The translations under genes were made by a program, and so were the position numbers. DNA of 64,000 nucleotides from Bactrocera neohumeralis (Eukaryota; Arthropoda; Insecta; Diptera; Tephritidae), in contig NW_026089623.1 in assembly GCF_024586455.1 (NCBI RefSeq), positions 5,515,367 through 5,579,366 on the forward strand, read 5' to 3'. The stretch's first letter is position 1. Every line of letters starts with the position of its first letter. Below the pieces are notes generated by a model. That model had not been told where the DNA came from. It saw only the letters and a program-made list of their open reading frames with translations, and did no database searches. Below are positions 1 through 10,316 of this stretch, piece after piece.

Positions 1-339
1 TGGCTTTGTTCACCTAACGGTTGGGTCTAAGCAATGATTTAATTTCTCGTTTGCTTAGGCCGATGTGTGGTGATCATCCTTTTTATTGTTTAGTAGTGTG
101 AGGTGTCGTCGGGTGGTGACATCTTTCTGAATGTGGTAGGATTCTCAGGTGTGGTATTATACTAGGCTGCGCCAGTTTTTTCCGAAGAGAGTTGTATGGT
201 GTGGGGGAGGCTTAGATCATTTAAACAGATACTAAGCCATGTTTCAGATAAGGCGAATCCCTATCGTGCACCTTCTGCAATCTGCTGCTGGAGGAAATTT
301 TTCGAGCTGCAGAACTAAATATAGAAGATATCATATTTT
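1..339. other. Unassigned flank at window start
   Basis: This stretch precedes the first recognisable RTE fragment. I see only short open frames of no recognisable family and no repeat shared with the rest of the window. It could be upstream RTE sequence too decayed to read, or unrelated DNA. Confidence 0.4.
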
Positions 340-567
340 AATCCTCTCTGGACGAACAAAACCCAAACCCTATAAGTCACTCATTATTCCAGTACTGCTA
401 AATGCTGCAGAGGCCTTGACGATGACAACATCTGATGTGTCGACGTTCTCAGATTTCGAGAGAAACGTTCTGCGAAAGATTTATGGTCGTTTACGCTTTG
501 GCCACGGCGAATATCGCATTTGATGGAACGAAAAGTGTTTACGCCAGTAAAGAAGAAGAAGAAGAAA
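340..567 (+). mobile_element. RTE-type non-LTR retrotransposon, 3' fragment
   Basis: The frame holds the C-terminal reverse-transcriptase region of the same family as the better copy at 20,537-21,335 (shared stretches such as KSLIIPVLL and FERNVLRKIYG). It jumps from the GEYRI stretch straight to the 3' end, so the rest of the C-terminal domain is deleted. The 3' end is the family signature: a TTTACGCCAGTAAAG block followed by a (GAA)n tail. Short tandem-repeat tails instead of poly(A) are known for the RTE clade. The tail fixes the orientation as plus and the 3' boundary near 567. No intact product can be made. Confidence 0.8.
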
Positions 568-1543
568 TATGTACGTTTTTAAATTCGTTCATTATACAAA
601 GTGACTTTTGTGTCAATATATATTAAGCAGAAAATAATGTAGTTTTCGTTTCGTTTATCTTTTTCGTCGGCAGATGTTCGCTACGTAGTGCCGGCAATTA
701 CTTAAACGTATGTATTCACTACTAAAATTTTCGGTCGATTTCTTGTTGTTAATTTTAAAATTATGCAATACTTATCACGCCATTACTATTTAATTAACAA
801 TTTTTACATTTTGAACGTCAATATATTTAAGATTACGAAACTTCTTCTTCAATGTCCCGAAGGCCTGTTCTGCACACGCTGACTTTGTGAGAGTTAGTTT
901 CAGTTATTTAATCATCTTACCTGAATATAGAATATATATTAGGAATTTAATTTTCGTTTGGTCAAGCTAAATATTTTCTTTTTATTTTTTAGATAATTTT
1001 TTATGATTCTAGACGAGTTGGAAAGACCACTTTCAAATTAATGTAGAAAATTTAGACTATTATATTTGAAGTGATTAGATTACAATTAAGCTCTTCGCTA
1101 ATCAAGCCCGTCCTCACTGCCGTTGGACTGATGATGAAACAGATGTTTTTGTTACTCAAGGTTTCACATCGCTTAATATTTATTAAAAGAAAACATTGTT
1201 ATATAGAATTTTGTTATAAAAGCCGTATTCTTTTAAATATTTTCCATATAATGGAAATAATGAACGCATTTATTTGGGAAGTCGATTCCAGCTGAGTGAA
1301 TAGTAATCAATCACCAATAAAGTTATTGGAATAAAACCTTGCGCAGATAGTTCCGACTTTTCTAGTTAGTAGCATAATTTTCATCGATTCAGTTTGTGAG
1401 CGTAGTTTATGTGGAGCTGTCCGGGTCAGATTTGATCGTGAGTGTATACTAATCAATCACCAATAAAGTTATTGGAATAAAACCAACAATTTTTAATCTG
1501 GAGAAGCTGCTCTATCCTTTCAATCCTATTAAGGATATGGAGA
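568..1543. other. AT-rich interval without recognisable gene
   Basis: About 980 bases lie between the RTE tail and the poly-A end of the Jockey element. Open frames are short and look non-coding. The only structure I see is a 35-bp direct repeat (listed separately). Confidence 0.5.
1304..1484. repeat. 35-bp direct repeat, 146 bp apart
   Basis: The same 35 bases occur at 1,304-1,338 and 1,450-1,484. They contain an AATAAAG polyadenylation-like signal followed by TTATTGGAATAAAA. The spacing and signal resemble a tiny terminal-repeat remnant or a local tandem duplication. I cannot assign a family. Confidence 0.6.
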
Positions 1544-1758
1544 CTTTTTTTCTTTTTTTTAATATATATTTATTTGCAATCTATCAATTGACAACGAGCA
1601 AATTTTTTAAATACAGTAATAGTGACAGGATTGATTGTTCTCCATTGAGACTATTCAATATATTCTTAAATTATTTTATTTGCTTAAAATCTTCTTAAAA
1701 CTACTTAAAATCTATATGGAAGATCCAAAATGTGAGTTCGTTTTAAGCGTCTAACATC
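1544..1758 (-). terminator. Jockey 3' UTR with poly(A) signal and tail
   Basis: The plus strand shows a T-rich block at 1,544-1,560 and TTTATT near 1,569-1,574; read on the minus strand this is AATAAA followed by an A-rich tail. The piece continues the Jockey ORF2 end found at 10,735-10,900 after removal of the BEL/Pao insertion. The copy of the duplicated target ACATC at 1,754-1,758 ends it. Confidence 0.7.
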
Positions 1759-2226
1759 TGTTGCGTCAAGCGACTTATATATATTCAAACCTAAAATGAA
1801 AAAACATGAAGTTAAAATTAAATTCATTTTTTGAAATACATTTTATATTTGAATTGTAAAGTTTTATTTTCATTGTGTAAAAGTACTTACCCTAATAATG
1901 TTAAATATACTCACCTTAATCTATTACCATAAGTTAACGAAATGAACTCACACCCACCTCCTTTTTTGTACATACATACATACATGTTTACATTCCAACT
2001 TTTTTATCTTGTTAGTTTAAGTTTTAGGTTAATGAAATATTAACTGGAATAAAGAATTTAATTGTATTTAGACTGGAATCGAGATCGCACGAGTTTCATT
2101 TTTCTCGCTAATTTTTCGTCGTGATTTTCGCAGTGTCCGGTACAGGCAATTGGTTAAGTTCAAAATTTCTAAACATACACGCATCCCAGAACAATTTTAG
2201 TTCTCAAAAACGTTTGAGAAATTTCA
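1759..2226 (+). repeat. 5' LTR of BEL/Pao element
   Basis: It matches the 3' LTR at 10,241-10,734 along its length with scattered substitutions and small indels. It starts TG and ends CA, and the tRNA-Lys-like primer site follows immediately. Confidence 0.9.
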
Positions 2227-2244
2227 TGGCGCCCGAGCAGGGAC
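2227..2244 (+). promoter_or_regulatory. tRNA-Lys-type primer binding site
   Basis: The bases TGGCGCCCGAGCAGGGAC follow the 5' LTR directly. They differ at one position from the known complement of the 3' end of tRNA-Lys(UUU), as used by several retroviruses. The role is priming minus-strand DNA synthesis. Confidence 0.75.
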
Positions 2245-2578
2245 AAATGCGTGTTTAAAAAGGTTAATTTAAAATTTACACACAGTGAAATAAGAATAGT
2301 ACAAAAATTCTTTTCGCAACCAATTGCCAATTGTACCCTTTTCGGTGTTCTGTTTTCGGATTTTCGGTGTTCACAGTTCAGTGAAGGTGATAAAATAACA
2401 AATTACAAAACAAAAAATATAAATAAGATTAAAAATCCAAATATACATACATATATACCAGTACATATAGAGATATCAAGTGCGTGCAGTGAAACCTGTA
2501 AAAAAGAATAAATACATATTTACATACGTGAAGATCAGTGAAAATCTGTAAAAAACTGATATACTCGTGCTATACAAA
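2245..2578 (+). other. BEL/Pao 5' leader, first part
   Basis: Untranslated AT-rich leader between the primer site and the Helitron insertion. Short open frames here are not supported as genes. The leader resumes at 5,233 after the Helitron and MITE. Confidence 0.6.
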
Positions 2579-2639
2579 CTAGCTGACCCGGCAGCCGTTG
2601 TCCTACCTGAAATTATGTGTTTTGAAATGAAAAGAAAGT

Positions 2640-3330
2640 TGAATTTATATTGTGTTGCAAATCATTTATTTTCGATTTTTCCAAAGTTTTTCAATGTAAC
2701 GAAGCTTGATAAAGAATATTTTTTGGTTTCTGTTTCGGTGCGTAAATGTACAGAGAAGATGGTTTTCCAACTCGTGAGCACGCCACGTATATCCGGCCGT
2801 GTGAAAAACATAGCATTTCCAAATTTATGCCACACACTTCTAGCGACTATCCTTGTGTCCTATTGATTCTCATCTCAAATGCAATTTTCATTGGAAACGG
2901 AATGCGTTGGAACTGATAATGGCAAATCGTTGGAGCTCAGAGGAATCCGTAGAGTCAAGCATTCTGCCCCATTCTATAAGAAAGCTACGTTACAATCAGT
3001 CGGGTTGCATTACACAGTTTCGGTGCTTGAAGATTGCGAAACATAATAACGACAGATCCAACTTTGAGACGCAAATAATGCGGTGTCATACCAATTCCAC
3101 TTGATAATTCGCGGCTTCGTCTCATTGTCAAAACGATCGTTCGATTTGTATGAGCGCAAGTCTCCCGGAATTTGACTTTAAATCTTCCAGTTTAAGTCAA
3201 CAACATCGGTATTTTTGGCAGCTAAAATTGTGCGTGCACTCAAGAAATCATAGTTACGATAATTTGGCCAATATCCGAATATTCTTTATGAGTTCACTTT
3301 TCATGAATTGATAGACGGCAGATGGAATTG
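2640..3330 (-). pseudogene. Helitron helicase C-terminal domain (broken)
   Basis: Minus-strand translation gives decayed PIF1-type helicase C-terminal blocks: LRLKVGSVVIMFRNL, then CGINLEMLCFSHGRIYVACSRVGKPSS and IYAPKQKPKN. This is the segment that follows the nucleotide-binding motifs in Helitron RepHel proteins; those earlier motifs are absent. Several stops and frame changes interrupt it. It lies just upstream of the Helitron 3' hairpin, as expected. A shorter fragment of a related protein is at 56,300-56,769. Confidence 0.8.
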
Positions 3331-3339
3331 ATATTAAAC

Positions 3340-4420
3340 CACCGGAAGTATCAACCAGAATTGACACATTTCCAATTCTTAGCGAATACGATGTAAAATG
3401 TCTTCGATAATGTAATTTTTGTTCGTATACCATAATTGAAGCGGATTTGAAGGCTGATATGTCGAAATGATCTTCCCGAAAAGTGTGCGAACTTCATTTG
3501 CTGTCTTGCTTCTAAAAAAAATTGTACACACCGCACCATTTACAGTACGCAATGATTCAAATGAAGTTGAAATGCGTACATTATCCAATAGGAACCGAAG
3601 GTCGTTTTTCCGGTGGATTGTGTAAATTCATCGAAATGCATTATTTGAGAACACACCTGGATGTCAATCTACTGGTGCGAGACGCACAACAGTCGGAAAA
3701 CGTTCATGAATTGCAAAAATAAATATCCTACAAAGCGCTTTATTGCAGTTGGACCGCATCGTTCAAGACCAATAACCGCCATGTTGCATCCTTTGGTAAG
3801 TTACTTGCAAACATATTTGATCGATTTCACCAAACTACAATATCAAACATTGACATGAGATTTGAATGTGAATTAGACAAGAGTGGCGAATATAGTACGA
3901 TCCATATGTTGCCAACTTCGATATTCACTACTCTATGTTGTATGGTCGTCTGATGAGCTACGACGATAGAGTGGATATCCATCATTTCCAGTTGGCGATT
4001 CCGAAAGAAAAGCAATTGGATAGTGTTTCGTGCATTTATTGTTAGACATACAAACCGAAGTGGGATTGTGGTGTCCGCAAGGTCCATGAACCATATTGGT
4101 TTTCATCACTTCGTTTAATACTGGATATTTCTCTGCATCAGGAATTTCCGCAGAAATGATTTCATCAATTTGATCTGGTGGAACCACTATCCACCATCCA
4201 AAGAAGAACATCGTAACTGTTGTTCGAAAAGTCGTGCTGTGACAACGTGACGATTGCTTGCAGATTGACCCCGATCTATAATTCCACACGTATGTCATCG
4301 CATCCAGTGAGTACTTGTTCATGTGCCTTGGCGTTGATGGCAAAAAGAACACCGACCGATATTAACGGGACCTCTTCGGGTTTGGATTGGTTTCGCCGTT
4401 CTCGAGCCTTAGCGTTACTA
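3340..4420 (-). pseudogene. Helitron RepHel N-terminal and Rep-linked region (broken)
   Basis: The longest open piece (4,352-3,933) reads STPRHMNKYSLDAMTYV near its start and then PPDQIDEIISAEIPDAEKYP and KNKCTKHYP-like blocks, ending GNDGYPLYRR. These flank the HUH endonuclease of Helitron Rep. The stretches that would carry the HUH motif and the LFITFTCNP block are missing, so catalysis is lost. Decayed downstream blocks (SIKYVCK, KGCNMAV, a QRVYF-like region) continue toward 3,340. A serine/arginine-poor low-complexity stretch at about 4,440-4,640 may be the ragged N-terminus. Confidence 0.8.
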
Positions 4421-4824
4421 ACAAACAAACATTCATTTTTACTCTGCTATATTCAATCTGCTGTTGTCATCACTCCGCTGCCGCCATCGCTGTTGATATT
4501 CAGCTGCTTCTATCATCGCCCCGTTGCTGCCATCACTCCAGTACTGGTGCCAAGCCACTGCTCCTATAATTCCGCTGGTGCCATCACTTCGTTGCTGCCG
4601 TCTATCCGTAGTGGGAATGAGCTGCCGCTGGATCCTGTGCCAAAGGGACGTAAGCGCCGGCAAACAGCCGACCCACCAGGTAACGAGTGCGAATTATTGA
4701 AAGTGGTGCGAACAAAAAACAATAATAATAAAGTTGCAAATGCACACTTTCATTTTTTGGCTCTCCCTTTTCACATTAAACGCTTATTTATACATACATA
4801 TATTATATATGGTTATATAGACAT

Positions 4825-5232
4825 TAGGGTGTGCCATTTTGAGGAAACCTTTTTTTTCAACTGAAAAACAGGCTCAAAACTTTCGAAATGTGTAAAAAAA
4901 AGTCACTCAAAAGATGAGCTCTTAATATTAATATTAGGAGGTGCCTCTTTCAAATTTTCTGTTTTCCATATAAATTACATGGAAAAATTTTTTCGGAATC
5001 GATATTCAGTAGTCGAAGTCGATTAAGAATCGATTCTTGACATTCGAAAAATCTATTATTTTACGAGAAAACTCGATTGTCGAGTAGAATCCGAATCGAG
5101 TTTACCATCCCAACACCTCTTAATATTAATATTAAGAGCTCATCTTTTGAGTGACTTTTTTTTACACATTTCGAAAGTTTTGAGCCTGTTTTTCAGTTGA
5201 AAAAAAAGGTTGCCTAAAAATGGCACCCCCTA
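4825..5232. mobile_element. Long-TIR MITE (foldback), about 0.4 kb
   Basis: Two arms of about 120 bp (4,825-4,943 and 5,114-5,232) are near-perfect inverted repeats. Outer ends read TAGGGTGTGCCA and TGGCACCCCCTA, consistent with a TA target duplication. The loop (about 170 bp) contains several partly inverted TCGA-rich words and no ORF. It separates the Helitron relic from the rest of the BEL leader. It is a non-autonomous DNA transposon of unassigned superfamily. Confidence 0.85.
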
Positions 5233-5702
5233 ATACACATATTACATATTGAAGTGAATGTGAAGGGATTTTGGGATTGCGGATTTGCCTACATTAAGGT
5301 GCGACCATTTGTAAATCGCATAATTTTAAAAATTTTAATTCGGTCAGTTTTTTCGCATATTATCTCGTGTTCGCAAATTTAATTATTTGACAATATTTTT
5401 TCGCGTTAAATTTTGAACTGTGCCATTGCTCATTTTGCATACCTCATCGGTTTGGCTTTCGTATACTTGGGATATTATTTTTTCTCGTTTTCGTAACCGA
5501 TTTCAAATATATTTGTTGCCAACCTTTATTGCTATTGTTCATTTCTCATACCTTATTGGTTTGGCTTTCGTATATTTGGGAATACATATATATATATCCT
5601 CTCTCCAAGTAAGAGAGGATCGACTTAAAGTCATTAAAGCGTCAAAGGACGGTGGCGAAAAATCGTATTTTGCGAATAAAGACGGGCCTTTTAGGAAAAA
5701 CC
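5233..5702 (+). other. BEL/Pao 5' leader, second part, with internal duplication
   Basis: This untranslated part leads to the Gag start at 5,703. A segment of about 65 bp is present twice, at 5,411-5,475 and 5,515-5,582, sharing TTGGTTTGGCTTTCGTATA-type sequence. The rest shows nothing recognisable. Confidence 0.6.
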
Positions 5703-6345
5703 ATGTCGTTAGATCCAATTGAATTGGAATGTCGGCTCGACATACTAAATTCGCATAGCGAAAAATTAATGAAATGCCAATCTAAAATTGAAGATATTGA
5801 TGAAATCAATAATTAAAAATATTTTAGCCAAAAATAGAACGTCAATTGCCGAGACATCTTTCGTAGCTTCTTACAGCTCAAGGCTCCCTAAAATTAATTT
5901 GCCGAAATTCAAGGGAGAATATTCAGAATTTAAAAACTTTCTGAGTTTGTTTGAGAGCTTGGTTCATAATGATCCAAATATCCCAGATATAGAAAAATTT
6001 AACCATTTGGTAAATTGTCTATCTGGAGAGGCTCTGGGAACAGTTAAAGCGTTTCAGATGACGGATGAAAATTACCCGAAAGCGTTGGCAAGTCTCAAAA
6101 AGGTTTACGATAACAAATGCTTGATATTTTTCAACACAATTTCAAAACTTTTTCAGCTGCCAACTATCTCAAAGCCATCAGCACCTTCATTACGAGCAAT
6201 GATCGATGAAGTGTCTGCTGTTTATGACTCTTTGCTATCTCTGGGCGATGAGAAGCAAATAACAAACGCCATCATAATACATATAGTTATGACAAAGGTT
6301 GACTCTACCACTCGATCCAAATGGGAAAAGCAACTTGACTAAGAT
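5703..6345 (+). pseudogene. BEL/Pao Gag (DUF1759-like), frameshifted
   Basis: I take ATG 5,703 (MSLDPIELECRLDIL) as the start. After about 35 codons the frame breaks and continues in the frame that contains 5,788-6,342. The main body has the DUF1759-type core PKINLPKFKGEYSEFKNF, followed by NHLVNCLSGEALGTVKAF and a WEKQLD end. This is the capsid-like part of Pao-type Gag. It is followed by a separate zinc-knuckle block. The frameshift makes it non-functional. Confidence 0.85.
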
Positions 6346-6419
6346 CACTTACCATTATGAAAGGATTGCGAAACAACTTTAAATAGAAAGTTTCAGCAGT
6401 TAGCAGCGGAAGGAGCATC

Positions 6420-6890
6420 TTGTTCGAGGACGAAATCCGGAGCCACAACCAGCATGAGCCACATGAAGCAGCCACACATGGTCAGGACAAAATCAGCTTT
6501 AGTTGCTACAGATGCAAAGCAGCCAACTTGTCAAAAATGCAAGTCAAAGGAACACCCTTTAACTGCCTGCCCCACATTCAAGGCGCTTCCGGTACAACAG
6601 AGGTTCGAGTTTGTGAAATCGGTGCCCTTATGCATAAATTGCTTGCGTACTGTATCCAAGTGCAGAGCGGATCGATGTCGTGTACCCGGTTACCTTCCCC
6701 GCCGCATCTCATCCGCAACCATCAACCACACACACCATGCATACAGCGAGTATGCCGGATCGGGTAATGTTGGCGACAGCTGTTATTCAAGTGAGGACCA
6801 GTTATGGTGAATACTTGCCTGCGAGAGCGTTATTGGACTCAGGCTCCCAAGTCAACTTTATGACGGAGGACTTGGCATAAAAGTGGCGGA
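6420..6890 (+). pseudogene. BEL/Pao zinc knuckle and aspartic protease (broken)
   Basis: One frame (6,454-6,810) gives a zinc-binding block CQKCKSKEHPLTACPTF followed by CINCLRTVSKC. A second frame (6,680-6,880) gives the retropepsin motif ALLDSGSQVNFMTEDLA, the DSG active site of DUF1758-type Pao proteases. The two frames overlap, showing a frameshift between Gag tail and protease. The C-terminal half of the protease is mostly lost before the RT begins. Confidence 0.82.
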
Positions 6891-8500
6891 TTCATCGCCA
6901 ACACAAAACGTTAAACATAATAGGAATTTGAAATTCCAATACGAAAGTGGGGAAAAAATTAGGCGCATTTGTTAAGTCGCGGGTAAATAATTATGAATTT
7001 TCGGCGGAATTCTGGATTCATTTCGGCTAATCATCCAGACCATAACATAAATGGAAAATTCCGTTCAATATTAAATTGGCAGATCCAGAATTCCTTAAAT
7101 CAAAAAAGATTGATATATTGCATAAAATTCACACCAGAGCAAAAAGAGGGTGAAAATTTTTTCGTGAAAACAACTGAAGTATTGCCTTCAGGACGGCTTC
7201 AAGTCAGAATGTCATTTAAAGCTGACCGTAAGTTACTGGGTCCCTCTTATGAAACCGCAGTTCGGCGATTTCAGGCCCCGGAGAGAAGAACGTTGAAAGA
7301 TCCAGAACTTCGTAAAATGTATCTGAACTTTATGAATAAATACAGAGCACTGGGTCACATGAGCCCAACGAACAATAAGATCCCGAGTGAGCCACACTAT
7401 TTCATTCCGCATCAATGCGTTTTAAGACCCGAAAGCACAACAACCAAATTACGTGTTGTTTTTGACGCTTCGAGTCGTACTTCATCTCAAATTTCATTGA
7501 ATGAACTTTTGATGGTAGGCCCAATCATCCAAGAAGAATTGTACTCAACTCTTCTACGTTTTCGTTTACACAAGTACGCTTTAACGGCAGACATTACTAA
7601 AATGTACCGCCAAATAATGGTGCATGAAGAAGGCAGAAATTGTCAGCTTATTGTGTGGGGAGAGCATCCCTCAGAGCATATTCAAATTTTTCGACTAAAC
7701 ACCGTTACTTACGGCACGCGCCTGCACCCTTTCTCGCAACACGGTGTTTACAAATGCTCAGCGATGCTAATACAACTAAATACCCCCTCGGTTCATTGGT
7801 CATTAAAAGAGACTTTTATGTCGATGACTTATTGACAGAATCTGAAAATTTTGAGTCTCTAGATCTTATAAGAAGTGAAGTAATTAAATTGTTAAACTCG
7901 GCAGAATTTACCTTAACGAAGTGGTTTTCGAACCACCTTAAATTTTTCGACAGTGATTGCACTGAAAAGTCATTAAGTTTCGATGACAAAAATTCAACTA
8001 AAACACTAGGAATCCATTGGTTGCTGAAAGAGGATTTGTTTCTATTTGTTTTGGATGCTAACTTTAATGATCTGCGAGCCACTAAATGGAACATATTGTC
8101 AGTCTCCGTTCGCCTTTTCGATCCTCTTGGATTATTAGCCCCACTAGTTACCAAAGCCAAAATCTTATTGCAAGAGCTTTGGATTCAAAAACTAGATTGG
8201 GATGAGTCGATTCCATTGCTCATCGGCACTAGCTGGCAGAATTTCAAAGCCAACCTATTGCAACTCTCGTTAATTAGCATTCCTCGGTATGTAAACCTAG
8301 AGTCGACTTTTATATGCCAAATCCATGGCTTCTCCAACGCTTCAATAAGAGCGTACGGATGCTGCATATACATACGAAGCCAATCTGCTAGTGGTGTCAA
8401 ATGTATGCTGCTTACTGCAAAGTCAAGAGTGGCTCCGCTGAAGACCAAGTCTCTGTGTAAAAACGCATCCATCTTCATTACAAACCTTTGTCGCAAATAG
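6891..8500 (+). pseudogene. BEL/Pao reverse transcriptase and RNase H (Peptidase_A17-type)
   Basis: The first open block (6,993-7,835) shows HYFIPHQCVLRPES, TTKLRVVFDASSRTSS and ALTADITKMYRQI, the fingers and first catalytic Asp of Pao RT. Another frame (7,640-8,500) gives DFYVDDLLTESE, the YVDD catalytic box, then FTLTKWFSNH and the RNase H approach VSVRLFDPLGLLAPL. The frames overlap, so at least one indel lies between 7,680 and 7,830. Domain order matches BEL/Pao pol. RNase H is truncated by a stop at about 8,500. Confidence 0.88.
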
Positions 8501-8501
8501 A

Positions 8502-9720
8502 GTGTCCGAAATCCAAGAATTGACTGACAATGTACAGTGGCGACATGTGCCAACAAAACAAAATCCTGCCGATCAAGTGTATCGAGGTTGTAACGTGGAC
8601 GAATTGAATAATTCTATATGGTTTGGCGGTCCACAATTCCTCCTAGAAGACCTCGCTTTATGGCCAATTAACGCTCAATTCCATCTCTCCCCAGAAAACG
8701 AAGCCTTAGAGAAGAAAAAAAAACGCTGTCACATTTTCTGCAAATGTGAAAGATAACACTAGAATGAAACTGATTGAAAAATTCTCCTCTCATAAAAAGT
8801 TACTTCATGTGGTCGCATATTTATTATGATGGATCAGACGACCAAAATTGCCTATTGTAGGAAGAGCTCTGACTGCAGACGAATTAAATTTGAGTTTTTT
8901 GAAAATTGTCTAGGTGATTCAACATTCTGAGTTTGCGAGTGAGATCCAAAAACTGACGATAGGCACGACGCCACCAGCAAACTTGCAAAAACTCAACCCG
9001 TTCTTGCATGAGTACTCAGAAATGTCGCTTTCCTTTAAATTAATCCGAGTAGGAGGTCGCCTATTAAATGCACCTCTCCCATACGATGTCAAATTACCAT
9101 TATTACTGAATAAAAATTCGCATTTCATTATCACTTACTTACGGTTCCTGCACTTTCAAAATCACCACGCTGGGGCAAAAGCGTTGGTTGCGCTTCTTCG
9201 AGAACGCATATGGCTAATTAATGCCAGAGAAGCTTGCAGTAGGACCGTAAGAAATAGTACACACTGCTTTCATTACAAGCCGAACTTACAAACCCAAATA
9301 ATGGGAAATTTGCCAGTTAAAAGACTTCGAGCGTTACGACCCTTTCTGATATGTGGCGTAGATTTTTGTTGTCCCATATATGCAACTTTAAAAATACGTG
9401 GTCGACCACCCGTAAAAATTTATATAGCAGTTTTCGTTTGCTTCACTTCAAAAGTAGTACATTTAGAACTCGTCTCGGACCTATCCTCCAATTCTTTTAT
9501 TTTCGCCCTCAAAAGGTTCATTGGTCGCCGAGGAATGCCACAGAAAATATTCAGCGACAACGCAACCAACTTTGTCGGCGCTGATCGCAAGCTGCGCGAG
9601 TTGAAGGAGGCCTTTCTAGCGCAAGCCCCAGAACTAATGGGATTCGCCGCCGAAGATGGATTCTGCTTCGGCTTTATACCACCCAGGGCGCCGCACTTCG
9701 GCGGATCTGGTATGTTCGCT
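8502..9720 (+). pseudogene. BEL/Pao linker and integrase (broken)
   Basis: The block 8,502-8,756 (VQWRHVPTKQNPADQV) is the connection region after RNase H. A decayed gap follows to 8,914, then a long open frame to about 9,710. The integrase HHCC finger is degenerate: HHAG is kept but the second pair is not a clean CxxC. Catalytic Asp residues are in GVDFCCPI and SDNATNFVGA. The final Glu, normally just after HFGG, is lost where the frame shifts at about 9,705. Integrase inserts cDNA into the chromosome. Confidence 0.87.
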
Positions 9721-10316
9721 TACTCGGTAACGCTCTACTCACGACAGAGTAGCTGTCAACACTACTGGCCGAAGTGGAGGCAATTCTCAATTATCGACCC
9801 CTAACACCGTTTAGCCAGGACCCCAACGATGGCGAGGCACTACCCCAGGCGCATCTACTGATAGGGTGCTCCCTGCGAGCATTTCCTCCAGAGCAGGTGT
9901 CAGTGGACCCAATGCGTTGCCTTGAGAGATGGCAGCTTGTTTGCTGTCTCAAGCAACAGTTTTGGCGACAGTGGTCTAAAACATACATGACGGGCCTTCA
10001 GGAACGTAACAAGTGGCTGCACTCCACACGCAATCTCCAGCTCAACGACCTCGTCCTCGTCCACGAGGACAACGTGCCGCCGCAGCGGTGGGTAATCGGA
10101 ACGCGAACCGTCGAAGGCCAAGACGGCAAGGTACGAGTGGCAGACGTGGCAACCAAGGCGGGGATCATTAAGCGCCCAGTCATAAACTTGCATTACTGCC
10201 CATGGATGTTGAAGGATCCTGATCCTGTCAAGGTGGCCGATGTTGCGTCAAGCGACTTATATATGTTCAAAACTAAAATGAAAAAACATGAAGTTAAAAT
10301 TAAATACATTTGTTGA
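9721..10316 (+). pseudogene. BEL/Pao pol C-terminal DUF5641-like domain
   Basis: The frame 9,774-10,316 reads EAILNYRPLTPFSQDP, then RWQLVCCLKQQFWRQWS, a NDLVLVHEDNVPPQRWVIGT block and a basic C-terminus. This is the DUF5641 pattern typical after BEL/Pao integrase. The frame is open to its stop at 10,314-10,316, about 75 bases inside the 3' LTR that starts at 10,241. It is cleaner and more GC-rich than the preceding blocks. Confidence 0.85.

Larger units (their letters stand above)
2579..4800 (-). mobile_element. Helitron relic inside the BEL leader
   Basis: On the minus strand this contains, in order, an N-terminal region, a Rep-linked domain with the GPCGHHNP...SNNKCTKHYP and TGNDGYPLYRR blocks, and the helicase C-terminus with LEVCGINLE and CFSHGRIYVACSRVGKPSSL. 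It ends at 2,579 with a short GC hairpin (GGCTGCCGGGTCAGC) followed by CTAG and a host T, the classic Helitron 3' terminus. Helitrons move by rolling-circle replication. The HUH catalytic segment and much of the helicase are deleted. The 5' end near 4,800 is a guess. Confidence 0.82.

Noticed and set aside
2227..2244. tRNA gene fragments at primer sites (also 30,947 and 42,821)
   Set aside because: Only about 18 bases match tRNA 3' ends and no cloverleaf is present; these are retroelement primer sites.
4220..4864. 214-codon plus-strand open frame
   Set aside because: It is the opposite-strand shadow of the Helitron N-terminal region and a low-complexity GCTGCCATCAC-rich block; no family motifs and no matching structure.
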